Positions 16,347 to 24,800 of a stretch of DNA of 32,009 nucleotides are shown here, piece by piece. The translations under genes and the position numbers were made by a program. Position 1 is the first letter of the stretch. Each line of letters opens with the position of its first letter. The notes beneath the pieces are model-generated. The model was given only the letters and a program-made list of their open reading frames with translations. It was not told where the DNA came from and searched no databases. Source of the DNA: JAUNKE01 sp041853585 (GTDB lineage Bacteria; Bacillota; Clostridia; Peptostreptococcales; Filifactoraceae); contig JBGZSM010000015.1 in the NCBI GenBank assembly GCA_041853585.1, positions 1 to 32,009 on the forward strand. Direction: 5' to 3'.

Positions 16347-16374
16347 TTTTCCTCCAATTTGTATTTTTATGCTA

Positions 16375-16403
16375 AGTATAGCACAAAAAAAATATATTTA
16401 CAA
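16375..16403 (-). promoter_or_regulatory. recA promoter
   Basis: On the minus strand TTGTAA (16403-16398), 17 bases, TATACT (16380-16375). The expected leader is about 25 bases. Confidence 0.75.
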
Positions 16404-16527
16404 ATCTGTTTGCAAGAACTTGAAATGCTTTATTATATCAGGTTCATTCAAATAGAATTACATAAAAACTTTTGCCAAAAACACCCCATTCCTTTTTCAA
16501 ATTTGCAAAATTTGTTCAAAGCATCTT

Positions 16528-16959
16528 TTACAGAAGCGTCTTGACAACCTGTATCATTTTCGGCTCAAATTTCCGGGTTTCCCGAAGCTTTTTGTCTTTC
16601 TGTCGAACAAAGAGCAGACTGATGCAAAGACAGAGTAATCCGCTGCCGAGCATCATCCACTCATTAATATTTTTATAGAACCGCGCGGCAAAATACACGA
16701 TCAGAATCCCGGCGAGCAATGCCAACAGCGGAATCATATATACCAAGAACGCCGCCATCAGAATATCCGGCGTCTGCATCTCGATTCGAACATCATCGCC
16801 CACGACCGCACCGAGCTCGTTTTTTACCGAAATATTGATTTCATCTTTGCCGGTCTTTCCCATCTCGCAGGCTTTACAGCTGCCGCAAGCCGAGCGTCTT
16901 TTGATATTGACGACGGCATAACCATCTTCAATCGCTATCACGCGACCCAATTCATCCAT
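16528..16959 (-). CDS. RseC/SoxR-reducing system family membrane protein
   Basis: A 143-residue protein of the RseC/RsxC-associated family. The N-terminal soluble part carries ACGSCKAC (Cys25, 28, 31), a typical cysteine cluster, followed by two hydrophobic segments (about 73-95 and 100-118) and a basic tail. Homologues accompany Rnf/Rsx electron-transport complexes or sigma-E systems; no rnf gene is in this window. The start codon overlaps the stop codon of the TPR gene (TAATG), and GAGGGGG lies just upstream. It is the last gene of the operon that begins with the amidase. Confidence 0.85.
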   Translation of the reverse strand: MDELGRVIAIEDGYAVVNIKRRSACGSCKACEMGKTGKDEINISVKNELGAVVGDDVRIEMQTPDILMAAFLVYMIPLLALLAGILIVYFAARFYKNINEWMMLGSGLLCLCISLLFVRQKDKKLRETRKFEPKMIQVVKTLL

Positions 16960-18083
16960 TATCTTTCCCCCTCTTCAACTTTACGAATGCGCAAAATGGT
17001 TGCATCGACAATTTCATCATCGCTAGCCAGCTCTTTGGCATAGCCGATATATTCTTTCGCCTTCGCAATATCGTTCAAATTCAGATACAAGATGGCGATA
17101 TTGTTGAGCAAGCCCACCGAATCCTTTTCAATTTCAAGCGCCGCCAAGTAGAATTCGAGCGACTGCTCATACTCACCCAAGTAAGCATAGCACACGCCGA
17201 GCTCCGCAAGCAATAAAGTATCCTGATTATGAATCGCCAGCGCGTCCGAATAAATATTTATCGCTTCTTCAAAATTGCCGAGCGCCTTGTAGCAAAATCC
17301 TTTTGCAAACAGAATCTGATATCGAAGCTCCAATATCAGTCCGTCCGTTTTTTTATCTTCCAGCTCCGCCAATGCTGCTTCGTACTTCCCCTCCGCAATC
17401 TTCTCTTCCGCGTTCGCCAAACTCTCATACATCTCGATGTCATGAACGAGCAGCTGTGCCTTCTCTCTGACTTCGCTGTCACCATATTCCATCGCCTTTT
17501 TGAGATAGGAAAGCGCCTTTTGAAGTTCACCTTTCTCCCGCAGAATCAAACCGAGCTGAAAATTTGCAAGCGGCTCCTTCTCATCCAAGCCGAGCACTTT
17601 TTCAAAAGCATGCGCCGCCTCTTGCACCAAATCTTTTTCCAACTCCTTATCATTGGTGTTGAGGCTGAACTCCATCGCAATCTGTCCATAATTGAAGAAA
17701 GGATAGATTTCATCGTCTTTGAGCCACATCGCCGATCGAAAATATACCATCGCATCCTTGTAGGATTTGAGTTCGTACTTTTGAAGCGCAAGGTCACTCG
17801 CAAAAGATTCCGGTCGATCGACGGCATTTTTCAAAAACTCCCGATACTCGCTATGAAATCTGAAATTCGGGTCAATCCCGAGCAGGTATAAAATCGCCGA
17901 TGCAATCTGCTCGGTCGAGAAGCCGTCCGTTCCGGTCGCCTGCCCTTTGATGTCCTCCACGAAAATCGGAATTGAAAAATCGCTCGGCACCCTGCCGAAA
18001 CCTCTCAATGTATTCTCCTCAATCTGCAAAAACGCCAATTTATCCGTCAACTCCAAAAAGTATTTATCCATACTTGACTTCAT
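16959..18083 (-). CDS. TPR repeat protein
   Basis: A 374-residue protein made largely of tetratricopeptide repeats. Repeat-like units run from about residue 95 to the end, for example ALSYLKKAMEYGD, KALGNFEEAINIYSDALAI and LGEYEQSLEFYLAALEIEKD. TPRs mediate protein-protein contacts; no signal peptide or membrane segment is seen. An in-frame start lies further upstream (18179), but GGGAGGG directly precedes the ATG at 18083, which overlaps the end of the radical SAM gene by 20 bases. The partner is unknown; operon neighbours are a radical SAM enzyme and an RseC-like protein. Confidence 0.85.
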   Translation of the reverse strand: MKSSMDKYFLELTDKLAFLQIEENTLRGFGRVPSDFSIPIFVEDIKGQATGTDGFSTEQIASAILYLLGIDPNFRFHSEYREFLKNAVDRPESFASDLALQKYELKSYKDAMVYFRSAMWLKDDEIYPFFNYGQIAMEFSLNTNDKELEKDLVQEAAHAFEKVLGLDEKEPLANFQLGLILREKGELQKALSYLKKAMEYGDSEVREKAQLLVHDIEMYESLANAEEKIAEGKYEAALAELEDKKTDGLILELRYQILFAKGFCYKALGNFEEAINIYSDALAIHNQDTLLLAELGVCYAYLGEYEQSLEFYLAALEIEKDSVGLLNNIAILYLNLNDIAKAKEYIGYAKELASDDEIVDATILRIRKVEEGER

Positions 18084-19866
18084 AATCCCTCCCGACAGCA
18101 ACGAAGCTCTCGTCGCCCTTTCGTTTATAATCATAGTTGATAATGACCACATTCTCCCTTTTTTCAATGGCCTTTTCATTCTTATATTTTAACACATCAT
18201 ATGCAAAATTGGACCATTGTATTTTTTTGAAGGCCTCCTTCGGCGAAACGGATCCCGCAAATTGCAATTCCGACAGCGTCTCTTGGTTTTTGAGCATGTC
18301 AAAAACTTCTTCTTTGCTTGCCAGTCTCGGCGCTTTCAAAAAATCCGGCACATTCGGATTCCTGCCCATCATCAGATAATCCAGCCTCAGCAGCTCGGCG
18401 AAAAAATCCATATCAAAGGAATCCCCTATCTCTTGCGCCAACAGAAACAGCGCATAGAACTCTTCGTTTTTCTTCGTCAAGTCGATGGGATGATGAAGAA
18501 TGATATCGGACAATTTTTTGAACAAATCATATCCCCTGCCTTTGAAAAAGCGGTACAGATAAGAAATGCTGTTGGCATATCTTCCTTTATTATAGTAACG
18601 GTCGAGCACATTCTCGACTTCCTTGAGTTCAATCAATTCCTCCGCCGAAATATAATGATTTGAAATCACTTCATACGGCGGATAGTCGCGATATACATAG
18701 CCGAATTGCTCGATCTGATAATAAATCGGACTTCCTTTGAGCAATTTCAAAAATCCCAATTGCAAAGCTTGCGGCTCCAAATCGAATACATCGTTGAAGG
18801 AATGAATAAAGCGCGGCAATTTTTCGTAAGGAAGTCCGGCTATCAGGTCCAGATGCTGATGAATATTGCCGAAACTTTGTATCTCGCGCACATTTTCTTT
18901 CAATTTCTCGAATTGATTCCCTCGATGAATCGCCAGCAAGGTTTTTTCATTCGTCGTCTGCACGCCGATTTCAAATTGAAAAAGTCCTACGCGCGCCGTC
19001 TTAATCATATCGAGCAATTCGCGCTGAAGAAGATAGGCGGTGATTTCAAAATGAAAATTGATTTTGCCGTCGTCAATGGACATCAGATATTCGACCAGTC
19101 GAGTCGCCCGCTTGCTGTCGGCATTGAAAGTTCTATCTACGAATTTGATTTGTTCCGCACCGATCGCCACCAGTTTTTTAAGCTCGGCATAGACTCTGTC
19201 CTCTGCAAAATATCGGATGCCCTTGCTCGTGGCGGACAGGCAGTACGAGCAGTTGAAAGTGCAGCCGCGCGATGTTTCATAATAGACGATTTTGTTTCGA
19301 ATCATCTCCTCGCTCTCACCCTCGTATGCATGCGGCACGATGGAAAGGTCGCGCGTTATCATCGCTTCTTCCAATTCCTTGGGCGTTGCTTCATTACAAA
19401 CTTCTTCGCCCAAACGAAAAAACAGATTCGGAATTGCAATCATCTTTTGGCGACTCTTTTCTAAAAAGTCTTGCGACGAATTCTCTTTCGCCATGATTTT
19501 TCCCAAATCCAAAAATGCCTGCTCCCCTTCGCCCGCGACGACCATATCGACGAACGGATTTTTCATCATAAAATCCGAAACCTCATAGCTTACTTCGGGA
19601 CCGCCAAGCAGAATTAAGGTTTTCGGCAAAGCTTTTTTGATATTTTTCGCGATTTTGAGCGTTCTTTCGATATTCCATATATAACACGAAAAGGCTACAA
19701 CATCGTAGCCTTTGCGAATTATATCGTAAAATATTTCTTCCACATCTTCATTTATCGTATATTCTTTTGTTTCAACATCCAAGGAATCCATGCATTTGGA
19801 CAAATATTTTATCGCCAAATTCGAATGGATGAATTTAGAATTCAAGGATGTAAATAAAATCTTCAT
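18064..19866 (-). CDS. B12-binding domain radical SAM protein (DUF4080 type)
   Basis: A 600-residue enzyme. The N-terminal B12-binding-like domain (about 1-135) includes VVAFSCYIWN and LILLGGPEVS. The radical SAM core holds the 4Fe-4S motif SRGCTFNCSYC (Cys202, 206, 209). The C-terminal 200 residues match the DUF4080 arrangement. Family members of this architecture are widespread in Clostridia, and their reaction is unknown; methylthiolation or methylation are possibilities only by analogy. It lies 15 bases after the NlpC/P60 gene, inside the amidase operon. The cobalamin His motif is not obvious, so B12 binding is uncertain. Confidence 0.88.
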   Translation of the reverse strand: MKILFTSLNSKFIHSNLAIKYLSKCMDSLDVETKEYTINEDVEEIFYDIIRKGYDVVAFSCYIWNIERTLKIAKNIKKALPKTLILLGGPEVSYEVSDFMMKNPFVDMVVAGEGEQAFLDLGKIMAKENSSQDFLEKSRQKMIAIPNLFFRLGEEVCNEATPKELEEAMITRDLSIVPHAYEGESEEMIRNKIVYYETSRGCTFNCSYCLSATSKGIRYFAEDRVYAELKKLVAIGAEQIKFVDRTFNADSKRATRLVEYLMSIDDGKINFHFEITAYLLQRELLDMIKTARVGLFQFEIGVQTTNEKTLLAIHRGNQFEKLKENVREIQSFGNIHQHLDLIAGLPYEKLPRFIHSFNDVFDLEPQALQLGFLKLLKGSPIYYQIEQFGYVYRDYPPYEVISNHYISAEELIELKEVENVLDRYYNKGRYANSISYLYRFFKGRGYDLFKKLSDIILHHPIDLTKKNEEFYALFLLAQEIGDSFDMDFFAELLRLDYLMMGRNPNVPDFLKAPRLASKEEVFDMLKNQETLSELQFAGSVSPKEAFKKIQWSNFAYDVLKYKNEKAIEKRENVVIINYDYKRKGDESFVAVGRDYEVKYG

Positions 19867-19881
19867 AAAACTCCTCTTAGG

Positions 19882-20553
19882 TTACTCATATCTTCTTGCA
19901 AACAGATAGCGCTGTGCAAAATATTTGGAATCCAAATCTTCCACGACCACCTTCATCACGGAGCCGGAAGATGCGTGAATAAATTTCCCATCGCCCACAT
20001 AGATTCCGCTATGGGTCACCTTGCTCGGTGCAAGCTCATTGCTTGGCGATTGCTCTTCGCCGAACAGTGACAAAGTATCCTCGGTATCGATTCGAATATT
20101 GCTCGGATTTCCCGTATGTCTCGTGTCAAAAAACACGATGTCGCCCACCTGCAAATTCTCCTTCGCCACAAAAACTCCCGCCTCGCTCTGCGCTTGGGAA
20201 GTTCGCGGAACTTTTTTCCCTGAAAGCGAAAATACATGATAAATCAAGCCTGAGCAATCGAATTGCTCCGGACCGTAAGCGCCGTAGCGATAAGTTTTGC
20301 CGAGCTGCGCATATGCATTCAAACTGACGACGGACATATCCGCTTTCCCGGAGTAAGTCGCCGTTGTCGGCATCGCTACAGTCACCGGCAGCGCTGCCGG
20401 ATTCAATCCGATAGGCAGGGTTTCCTGTGCGACATAATGATCCACAAAGATATTCAAATCGTCGAACACTCTGTCCATATTCTGAGCATGCACCGCTGTC
20501 GGAACAGCAAATTGTACTGCGAAGAAAATCGCTAATATCTTTCGTTTTTTCAT
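19882..20553 (-). CDS. NlpC/P60 family secreted cell-wall peptidase
   Basis: A 223-residue exported protein. A signal peptide (about 1-23, cleavage near VHA) is followed by a short linker and an NlpC/P60 domain from about residue 75 to the end. The catalytic residues are Cys100 in FDCSGL, His181 in THSGIYVG and His193 in FIHASS. The family cleaves D-Glu-gamma-diamino acid bonds in peptidoglycan stem peptides. About 35 residues (145-180) are inserted between GDIVFFDTR and THSGIY, longer than usual. The start overlaps the end of the rph-rdgB gene by four bases (ATGA). Confidence 0.9.
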   Translation of the reverse strand: MKKRKILAIFFAVQFAVPTAVHAQNMDRVFDDLNIFVDHYVAQETLPIGLNPAALPVTVAMPTTATYSGKADMSVVSLNAYAQLGKTYRYGAYGPEQFDCSGLIYHVFSLSGKKVPRTSQAQSEAGVFVAKENLQVGDIVFFDTRHTGNPSNIRIDTEDTLSLFGEEQSPSNELAPSKVTHSGIYVGDGKFIHASSGSVMKVVVEDLDSKYFAQRYLFARRYE

Positions 20554-21947
20554 CTCTCACCTATTATTTCCGATAATTTTTTACTCATAATCTTCAAGGC
20601 TCTCGCTCGATGGCTCACCTTATTTTTTTCTTCACTCGTCAATTGTGCATAAGTCTTTTCGCTTCCGAGCGGAATGAACAAAGGATCATATCCGAAACCA
20701 TTGTCTCCGATTTCATTGAATCCAATCGTTCCTTCACAAATGCCTTTATAGAATCCCTCTCGTCCGTCCGGAAACGCGAGTGCGATAACTGAAACGAATC
20801 GCGCCGTTCTGTCCTCGAAAGGAATCGACATCAAATTCTGTTTGAGCAATTTATTGTTTTTGTGATCGTCACATTCTTCGCCGGCATAGCGCGCGGAATA
20901 AATGCCCGGTGCTCCGTCCAACGCATCGACCACCAAGCCCGAATCATCCGCAATCGCAATCTTGCCCGTAAGCTCCATGACGGCTTTTGCTTTTATCATC
21001 GCATTTTCTTCAAAGCTCGTTCCGTTTTCTTCGATTTCCAATCCGAAAATTCCTAAGTCCGCAAGCGATAACAATTTGACATTATGTTTTGCCAATATAT
21101 CCTGAATTTCTTGGATTTTATGCTGATTCGAAGAGGCGATTACAAATTCCAAACGCCCTTGCTCATCCAAATACGGACTGTTGTCATATTCAATTTTTTC
21201 TTTTACGACCAAGGTCTGTCGAGGATAAATCTGCGCCAATATTTCTTCGCCGAGCACCTCTCTTTGCGCCTGCGTAATCGCCTGACAACCTTCTTGAGCC
21301 AATGCCAAAAGCTGATTGAACTGCTCGAGATCAAAAGGCTTTTCCTCGCCCGTCGATTGAATTTCAACAAATTGACCTTTACCAGTCATCACGACATTCA
21401 TATCCACATGCGCTTTGGAATCTTCTTCAAAACAAAGGTCGAGTATCAATTCTTCATCGACGATTCCGACGCTGACTGCGCTGACCATATCAAAAAGCGG
21501 AAAGCGCTTAATCAGTTTTTCTTTTTTCAGCTTGTGACATGCCAAAGCCAACGCGATATATGCACCCGTAATCGCAGCGGTTCTCGTTCCGCCGTCCGCC
21601 TGCAACACATCACAATCTATCCAAATCGTTTTTTCTCCCAATGCCTTCAGGTCGATAATCGAGCGCAAAGATCGTCCAATCAAACGCTGAATCTCATGTG
21701 TCCGTCCGTCAATCTTTCCGCGAACCGAATCTCTCGTTTTGCGAATCTGTGTCGAACGAGGCAACATCGAATATTCTGCGCTTACCCATCCGCTGCCCGT
21801 ATTTTTCAAAAACGGCGGCACCTTGTCCTCGAAAGATGCCGTACATATCACTTTCGTTTCACCGAATTCGACCAATACGGAACCCTCCGCATATTTCATA
21901 CAGGAAGGGGTAAATTTTATCGCCCGAAGTTCATTGTTTTTCTTCAT
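20550..21947 (-). CDS. rph: RNase PH fused to RdgB-type XTP/dITP pyrophosphatase
   Basis: A 465-residue two-domain enzyme. Residues 1-238 are ribonuclease PH, with GRTHEIQRLIGRSLR (81-95) and the phosphate site GGTRTAAITGAY (119-130); it trims tRNA 3' ends phosphorolytically. Residues 266-465 are the Ham1/RdgB non-canonical NTP pyrophosphatase, with ASSNQHKIQEI (271-281), DDSGLVVDALDGAPGIYSAR and KVSHRARAL; it removes ITP, dITP and XTP. A linker of about 27 residues joins them. In most bacteria these are separate, often adjacent, genes; fused forms are known in some Firmicutes. There is no stop or frame change between the domains. It starts two bases after the amidase stop codon. Confidence 0.93.
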   Translation of the reverse strand: MKKNNELRAIKFTPSCMKYAEGSVLVEFGETKVICTASFEDKVPPFLKNTGSGWVSAEYSMLPRSTQIRKTRDSVRGKIDGRTHEIQRLIGRSLRSIIDLKALGEKTIWIDCDVLQADGGTRTAAITGAYIALALACHKLKKEKLIKRFPLFDMVSAVSVGIVDEELILDLCFEEDSKAHVDMNVVMTGKGQFVEIQSTGEEKPFDLEQFNQLLALAQEGCQAITQAQREVLGEEILAQIYPRQTLVVKEKIEYDNSPYLDEQGRLEFVIASSNQHKIQEIQDILAKHNVKLLSLADLGIFGLEIEENGTSFEENAMIKAKAVMELTGKIAIADDSGLVVDALDGAPGIYSARYAGEECDDHKNNKLLKQNLMSIPFEDRTARFVSVIALAFPDGREGFYKGICEGTIGFNEIGDNGFGYDPLFIPLGSEKTYAQLTSEEKNKVSHRARALKIMSKKLSEIIGER

Positions 21948-21949
21948 AA

Positions 21950-23032
21950 TTATCTCCCAAAATATTTATCAATTCCCGTCGCAATCGCACCCGCTAAAGT
22001 GTGCTGATAATTGTCGTCATTGATTCGTTTCGCCTCGTATGGATTCGTCAAGAAACCGAGCTCCACCAAAATCGAAGGCACCTTGGTTCGGTTGAGTACG
22101 ATATATTCGTTTCCTCTCTTAAATCCACGATTGATAACTCCGGTCTCGGCAATCAGTTGATTGTGAACGAAAGTCGCAAGTCTTTTGTTATCCGACGATT
22201 GATAAACCAAAGTCTCGATGCCCGACGGTTTTGCACTCCCCGCCGAATTATAATGAATCGAAATAAAGATATCCGCATCCAAATCATTCGCCAACTTCGC
22301 TCTATCTTTGAGCTGAGGATAGAAATCCGAATCGCGCGTCATAACAACATCATACCCTTTTTGCACCAAAATATCACGCAAAAGCAAAGATGTTTTGAGC
22401 GCATAAGCTTTTTCCGGAACTTTGGAAACCCCTTTGAGCGTTCCCGGATCGTGACCACCATGTCCCGGGTCGATAACTACACGCGGAACGGCAGTTGCTC
22501 CTTTGGTAAAAGCGATATTGATTCCATAACTGTTTTTATCAATCGTATAGCTTACATTATCTCTTAAATTCATCGTAAAATTGTTGATTCCGTCACCATC
22601 GATAAAATGATGCGTCGCAATCAGTCGATCGTTGAATTCCACATCCTGACTCATCACATAAGGCAGTCCGTTTTGCTCTAAAACTCGGTCGGGAATTTCA
22701 ATCGAAATCTGATTCGCATTCTCCGTAATCTTCGCATCCTCCAAACCGCTGAGTTTAATCATCATATTGGAGCTGTTTCTATCTCTTTTATATTCCAGCT
22801 TCGAGCCGAAAGTTGCATTCGGGTCAACCGGAATCTGCGGCGTCGGTGTCGATGTCTCATCCGTTGAAGACGGCTGCTCCGTCGTTGTGGGTGGCGTTTC
22901 CTTTTTTGTCGTTTCATTATCCAGCACGATGGACAGATTCGAAAAAACTTCATCCGAAATTTTTTCTTCAGCATACACAAAACCGATTTGCAATAAAAAA
23001 ATGGCTGTGCCTATCAGTAATAGTCTCTTCAT
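21950..23032 (-). CDS. N-acetylmuramoyl-L-alanine amidase (Amidase_3) with AMIN-like domain
   Basis: A 360-residue exported cell-wall hydrolase. A signal peptide (1-21, ending in VYA) is followed by a Thr/Pro-rich linker (about 45-75), an AMIN-like beta domain (about 78-170) and the zinc amidase domain (about 182-360). The zinc and catalytic residues lie in VVIDPGHGGHDPG, VPEKAYALK, ISIHYN and VELGFLTN. It cleaves the bond between MurNAc and L-Ala. It is the first gene of a six-gene operon that also has an NlpC/P60 peptidase. GAGG seven bases before the ATG supports the start. Confidence 0.93.
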   Translation of the reverse strand: MKRLLLIGTAIFLLQIGFVYAEEKISDEVFSNLSIVLDNETTKKETPPTTTEQPSSTDETSTPTPQIPVDPNATFGSKLEYKRDRNSSNMMIKLSGLEDAKITENANQISIEIPDRVLEQNGLPYVMSQDVEFNDRLIATHHFIDGDGINNFTMNLRDNVSYTIDKNSYGINIAFTKGATAVPRVVIDPGHGGHDPGTLKGVSKVPEKAYALKTSLLLRDILVQKGYDVVMTRDSDFYPQLKDRAKLANDLDADIFISIHYNSAGSAKPSGIETLVYQSSDNKRLATFVHNQLIAETGVINRGFKRGNEYIVLNRTKVPSILVELGFLTNPYEAKRINDDNYQHTLAGAIATGIDKYFGR

Positions 23033-23113
23033 TTTAAATCCTCATTCTTTTCTTATCGTTTCCTAACACAGATATCGAATCAAATCTGTGAAAAATAATC
23101 ATTTCCTTTTTAT

Positions 23114-23142
23114 AGAATAACATCAATAAAAACTTTTTTCAA
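23114..23142 (-). promoter_or_regulatory. Promoter of the amidase-rph-nlpC-radical SAM-TPR-rseC operon
   Basis: On the minus strand TTGAAA (23142-23137), 17 bases, TATTCT (23119-23114). The leader of about 75 bases carries the CACAGAT/ATCTGTG inverted repeat. The six genes downstream overlap or are separated by 15 bases or less. Confidence 0.6.
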
Positions 23143-23434
23143 TTTCTGTCACTGCTTTGTAACGGGATTGTAAGATTCTGTATCATTACCGAAAAAATCA
23201 CTCCAAACTGCCTATAAATCAAAACTTATAACAAGAATCACAAATCCTTTCCGAAGTTTATCCAAGAGTCCTCAAACCAAAATTTATAATGCCGAGAATT
23301 AATTTAAAAATCATTTTTTATTTCAAAACCGAACTTTAATTCGTATTTCTAAAATCCAATTTTTTCAATCGCATGTCAAGTTGAATTGTAAACTTAAAAA
23401 TCGCCTTCAATTTCCAAGCTTTATTCTTAATTTA

Positions 23435-23473
23435 TAAATAATTTTTTCTAGAACGAGTAAATAATTTTTTCTA
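23435..23473. repeat. Tandem 16-base direct repeat
   Basis: TAAATAATTTTTTCTA occurs perfectly at 23435-23450 and 23458-23473, a period of 23 bases. Confidence 0.75.
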
Positions 23474-23544
23474 AGACAAGCATTTTTTCACTTATCATTT
23501 TCATTTTTATACGGAATCTTTGTATTTATTTCCGATTTTTGTCA

Positions 23545-23575
23545 CAAAAAAATGTTCATCAACGATGAACATTTT
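23545..23575 (-). terminator. spoVG terminator
   Basis: AAAATGTTCATC (23549-23560) and GATGAACATTTT (23564-23575) pair perfectly around a 3-base loop; on the minus strand a T run follows. It lies about 25 bases after the stop codon. Confidence 0.85.
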
Positions 23576-23600
23576 CAGCATATTCACAAGTTAAAATCAA

Positions 23601-23915
23601 TTATTCTTCCGGAGCACTCTCAGGCTCACCGGCTTCTTCTTCACCTTCTATGCGACTTGCCTCGCGCGCCGCCTCATAAGCTTTGATAATTTGTGCCTGC
23701 AAATCCAATCGCATCGTCGCATTAATCGGATGCGCAATATCCCGAAATTCTCCTTCCGCAAGTTTTCTGCTCGGCATCGCGATAAAAAATCCGTTATGCC
23801 CCTCAATGATTTTGATATCATGCACAACAAAAGCATCATCAAAAGTAACAGAAACAATCCCTCTCATTTTTCCTTCTTCGGATAATTTTCTAACCCTAAC
23901 GTCTGTTATTTGCAT
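23601..23915 (-). CDS. spoVG: Septation regulator SpoVG
   Basis: A 104-residue protein with the full SpoVG core: MQITDVRVRKL at the start, GIVSVTFDDAFVVHDIKII, GFFIAMPSRK and DIAHPIN, then an acidic tail. SpoVG is a small nucleic-acid-binding regulator involved in septation, sporulation or virulence in Firmicutes. The open frame extends upstream to 24023, but homology begins at the ATG at 23915. AAGGAG lies about ten bases before this ATG, slightly far. purR lies upstream on the same strand, an order known from other Firmicutes, but here separated by about 885 bases. Confidence 0.95.
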   Translation of the reverse strand: MQITDVRVRKLSEEGKMRGIVSVTFDDAFVVHDIKIIEGHNGFFIAMPSRKLAEGEFRDIAHPINATMRLDLQAQIIKAYEAAREASRIEGEEEAGEPESAPEE

Positions 23916-23963
23916 AGCCAATACTCTCCTTCTGTTATGTAATGCTAAAATTGATTTGCCATT

Positions 23964-23992
23964 AGTGTACAATAAAGATTCGATTTTTGCAA
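23964..23992 (-). promoter_or_regulatory. spoVG promoter
   Basis: On the minus strand TTGCAA (23992-23987), 17 bases, TACACT (23969-23964). Confidence 0.6.
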
Positions 23993-24739
23993 TAGAAAAA
24001 ATAAAATTTAATTTGACAATCATATTTTTTTGACAAAGTGCGAAATGGTTTACTCAACTTTGTTTCGCGGTTTTTTTGCTCAAAATCGGATAACGATATC
24101 CCGTTTTTCAAAACATATTATATGCAAACTCAATCCTTTCGCCAAAATTTAATTACTGCTCAATGATATTGTACAGCATTTTATCTTTTTCTAAGATTTT
24201 TCAAAAAAACTTTTTAAGAATCTTTTCCAAAATCGATTTACTATCACAAAATCAGATTCGTTTTTTATATTTATTTTTCTATTATATAATATTTAAACGG
24301 TATTATCATTGACATTGCCACCCGTAATTTATAATGTGATTATGATTGAGCAGATAAATTTTGATTCACAAGTTAAAGAAGGGATATTAAAAAATTCCAA
24401 ATTTGAAGAGCAAAACTTTTTCCATTTTTTATCTTTGTCAACAAAAAGTTCCGATTTTAATTGCATAATTTCTATTTCAAAACAGAATTTCCTTTTTTGT
24501 ATAAGCGACAGCAATCTATGATTGTCCCCCCGAAAGTAGAACTAAGAATCCTACGATTGAAATTTGATACATTTGTAAGCTTTTCGCACACGATCGTTTC
24601 TAAAATTCAATTCGAACTGCCATTTCTAATTATTGAATTTTGTTTGGGATACATCCGTGTAAATAAGAATCTGAAAGTAGATTCATCATCCGATTGGATA
24701 GCCTTTTTGCATTTCTCTAAATTTATTCTTTTCGGCAAA

Positions 24740-24765
24740 CAAAAAGCCGAAGTCAAACTCCGGCA
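24740..24765 (-). terminator. purR terminator
   Basis: On the minus strand GCCGGAG and CTTCGGC pair with one mismatch around a short loop, followed by TTTTTG. It lies about 36 bases after the stop codon. Confidence 0.75.
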
Positions 24766-24800
24766 TCCGATTTCAATAAATTTTTTCAACATCGCCTGGA

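Larger units (their letters stand above)
23033..23600. other. Intergenic: amidase operon promoter, short repeats, spoVG terminator
   Basis: No gene. Contents: an inverted repeat CACAGAT/ATCTGTG (23067-23073 and 23084-23090) in the amidase leader, the operon promoter, an AT-rich low-complexity stretch (23200-23430), a tandem 16-base repeat (23435-23473) and the spoVG terminator. Confidence 0.6.
23916..24800. other. Gene-poor gap between spoVG and purR
   Basis: No supported gene in 885 bases. It holds the spoVG promoter (23964-23992), a possible pseudoknot with a T run (24033-24077), a TTGACA/TATAAT pair with only 15 bases between (24309-24335, plus strand), a motif GAAAGTAGAACTAAG near 24531-24545 similar to the motif at 169-182, and the purR terminator. 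Short open frames have no ribosome binding site and no recognisable product. Confidence 0.5.

Noticed and set aside
16375..16420. SOS (LexA/DinR) box upstream of recA
   Set aside because: GTTTGCAAGAAC has the half-sites in the wrong order; no GAAC-N4-GTTC was found.
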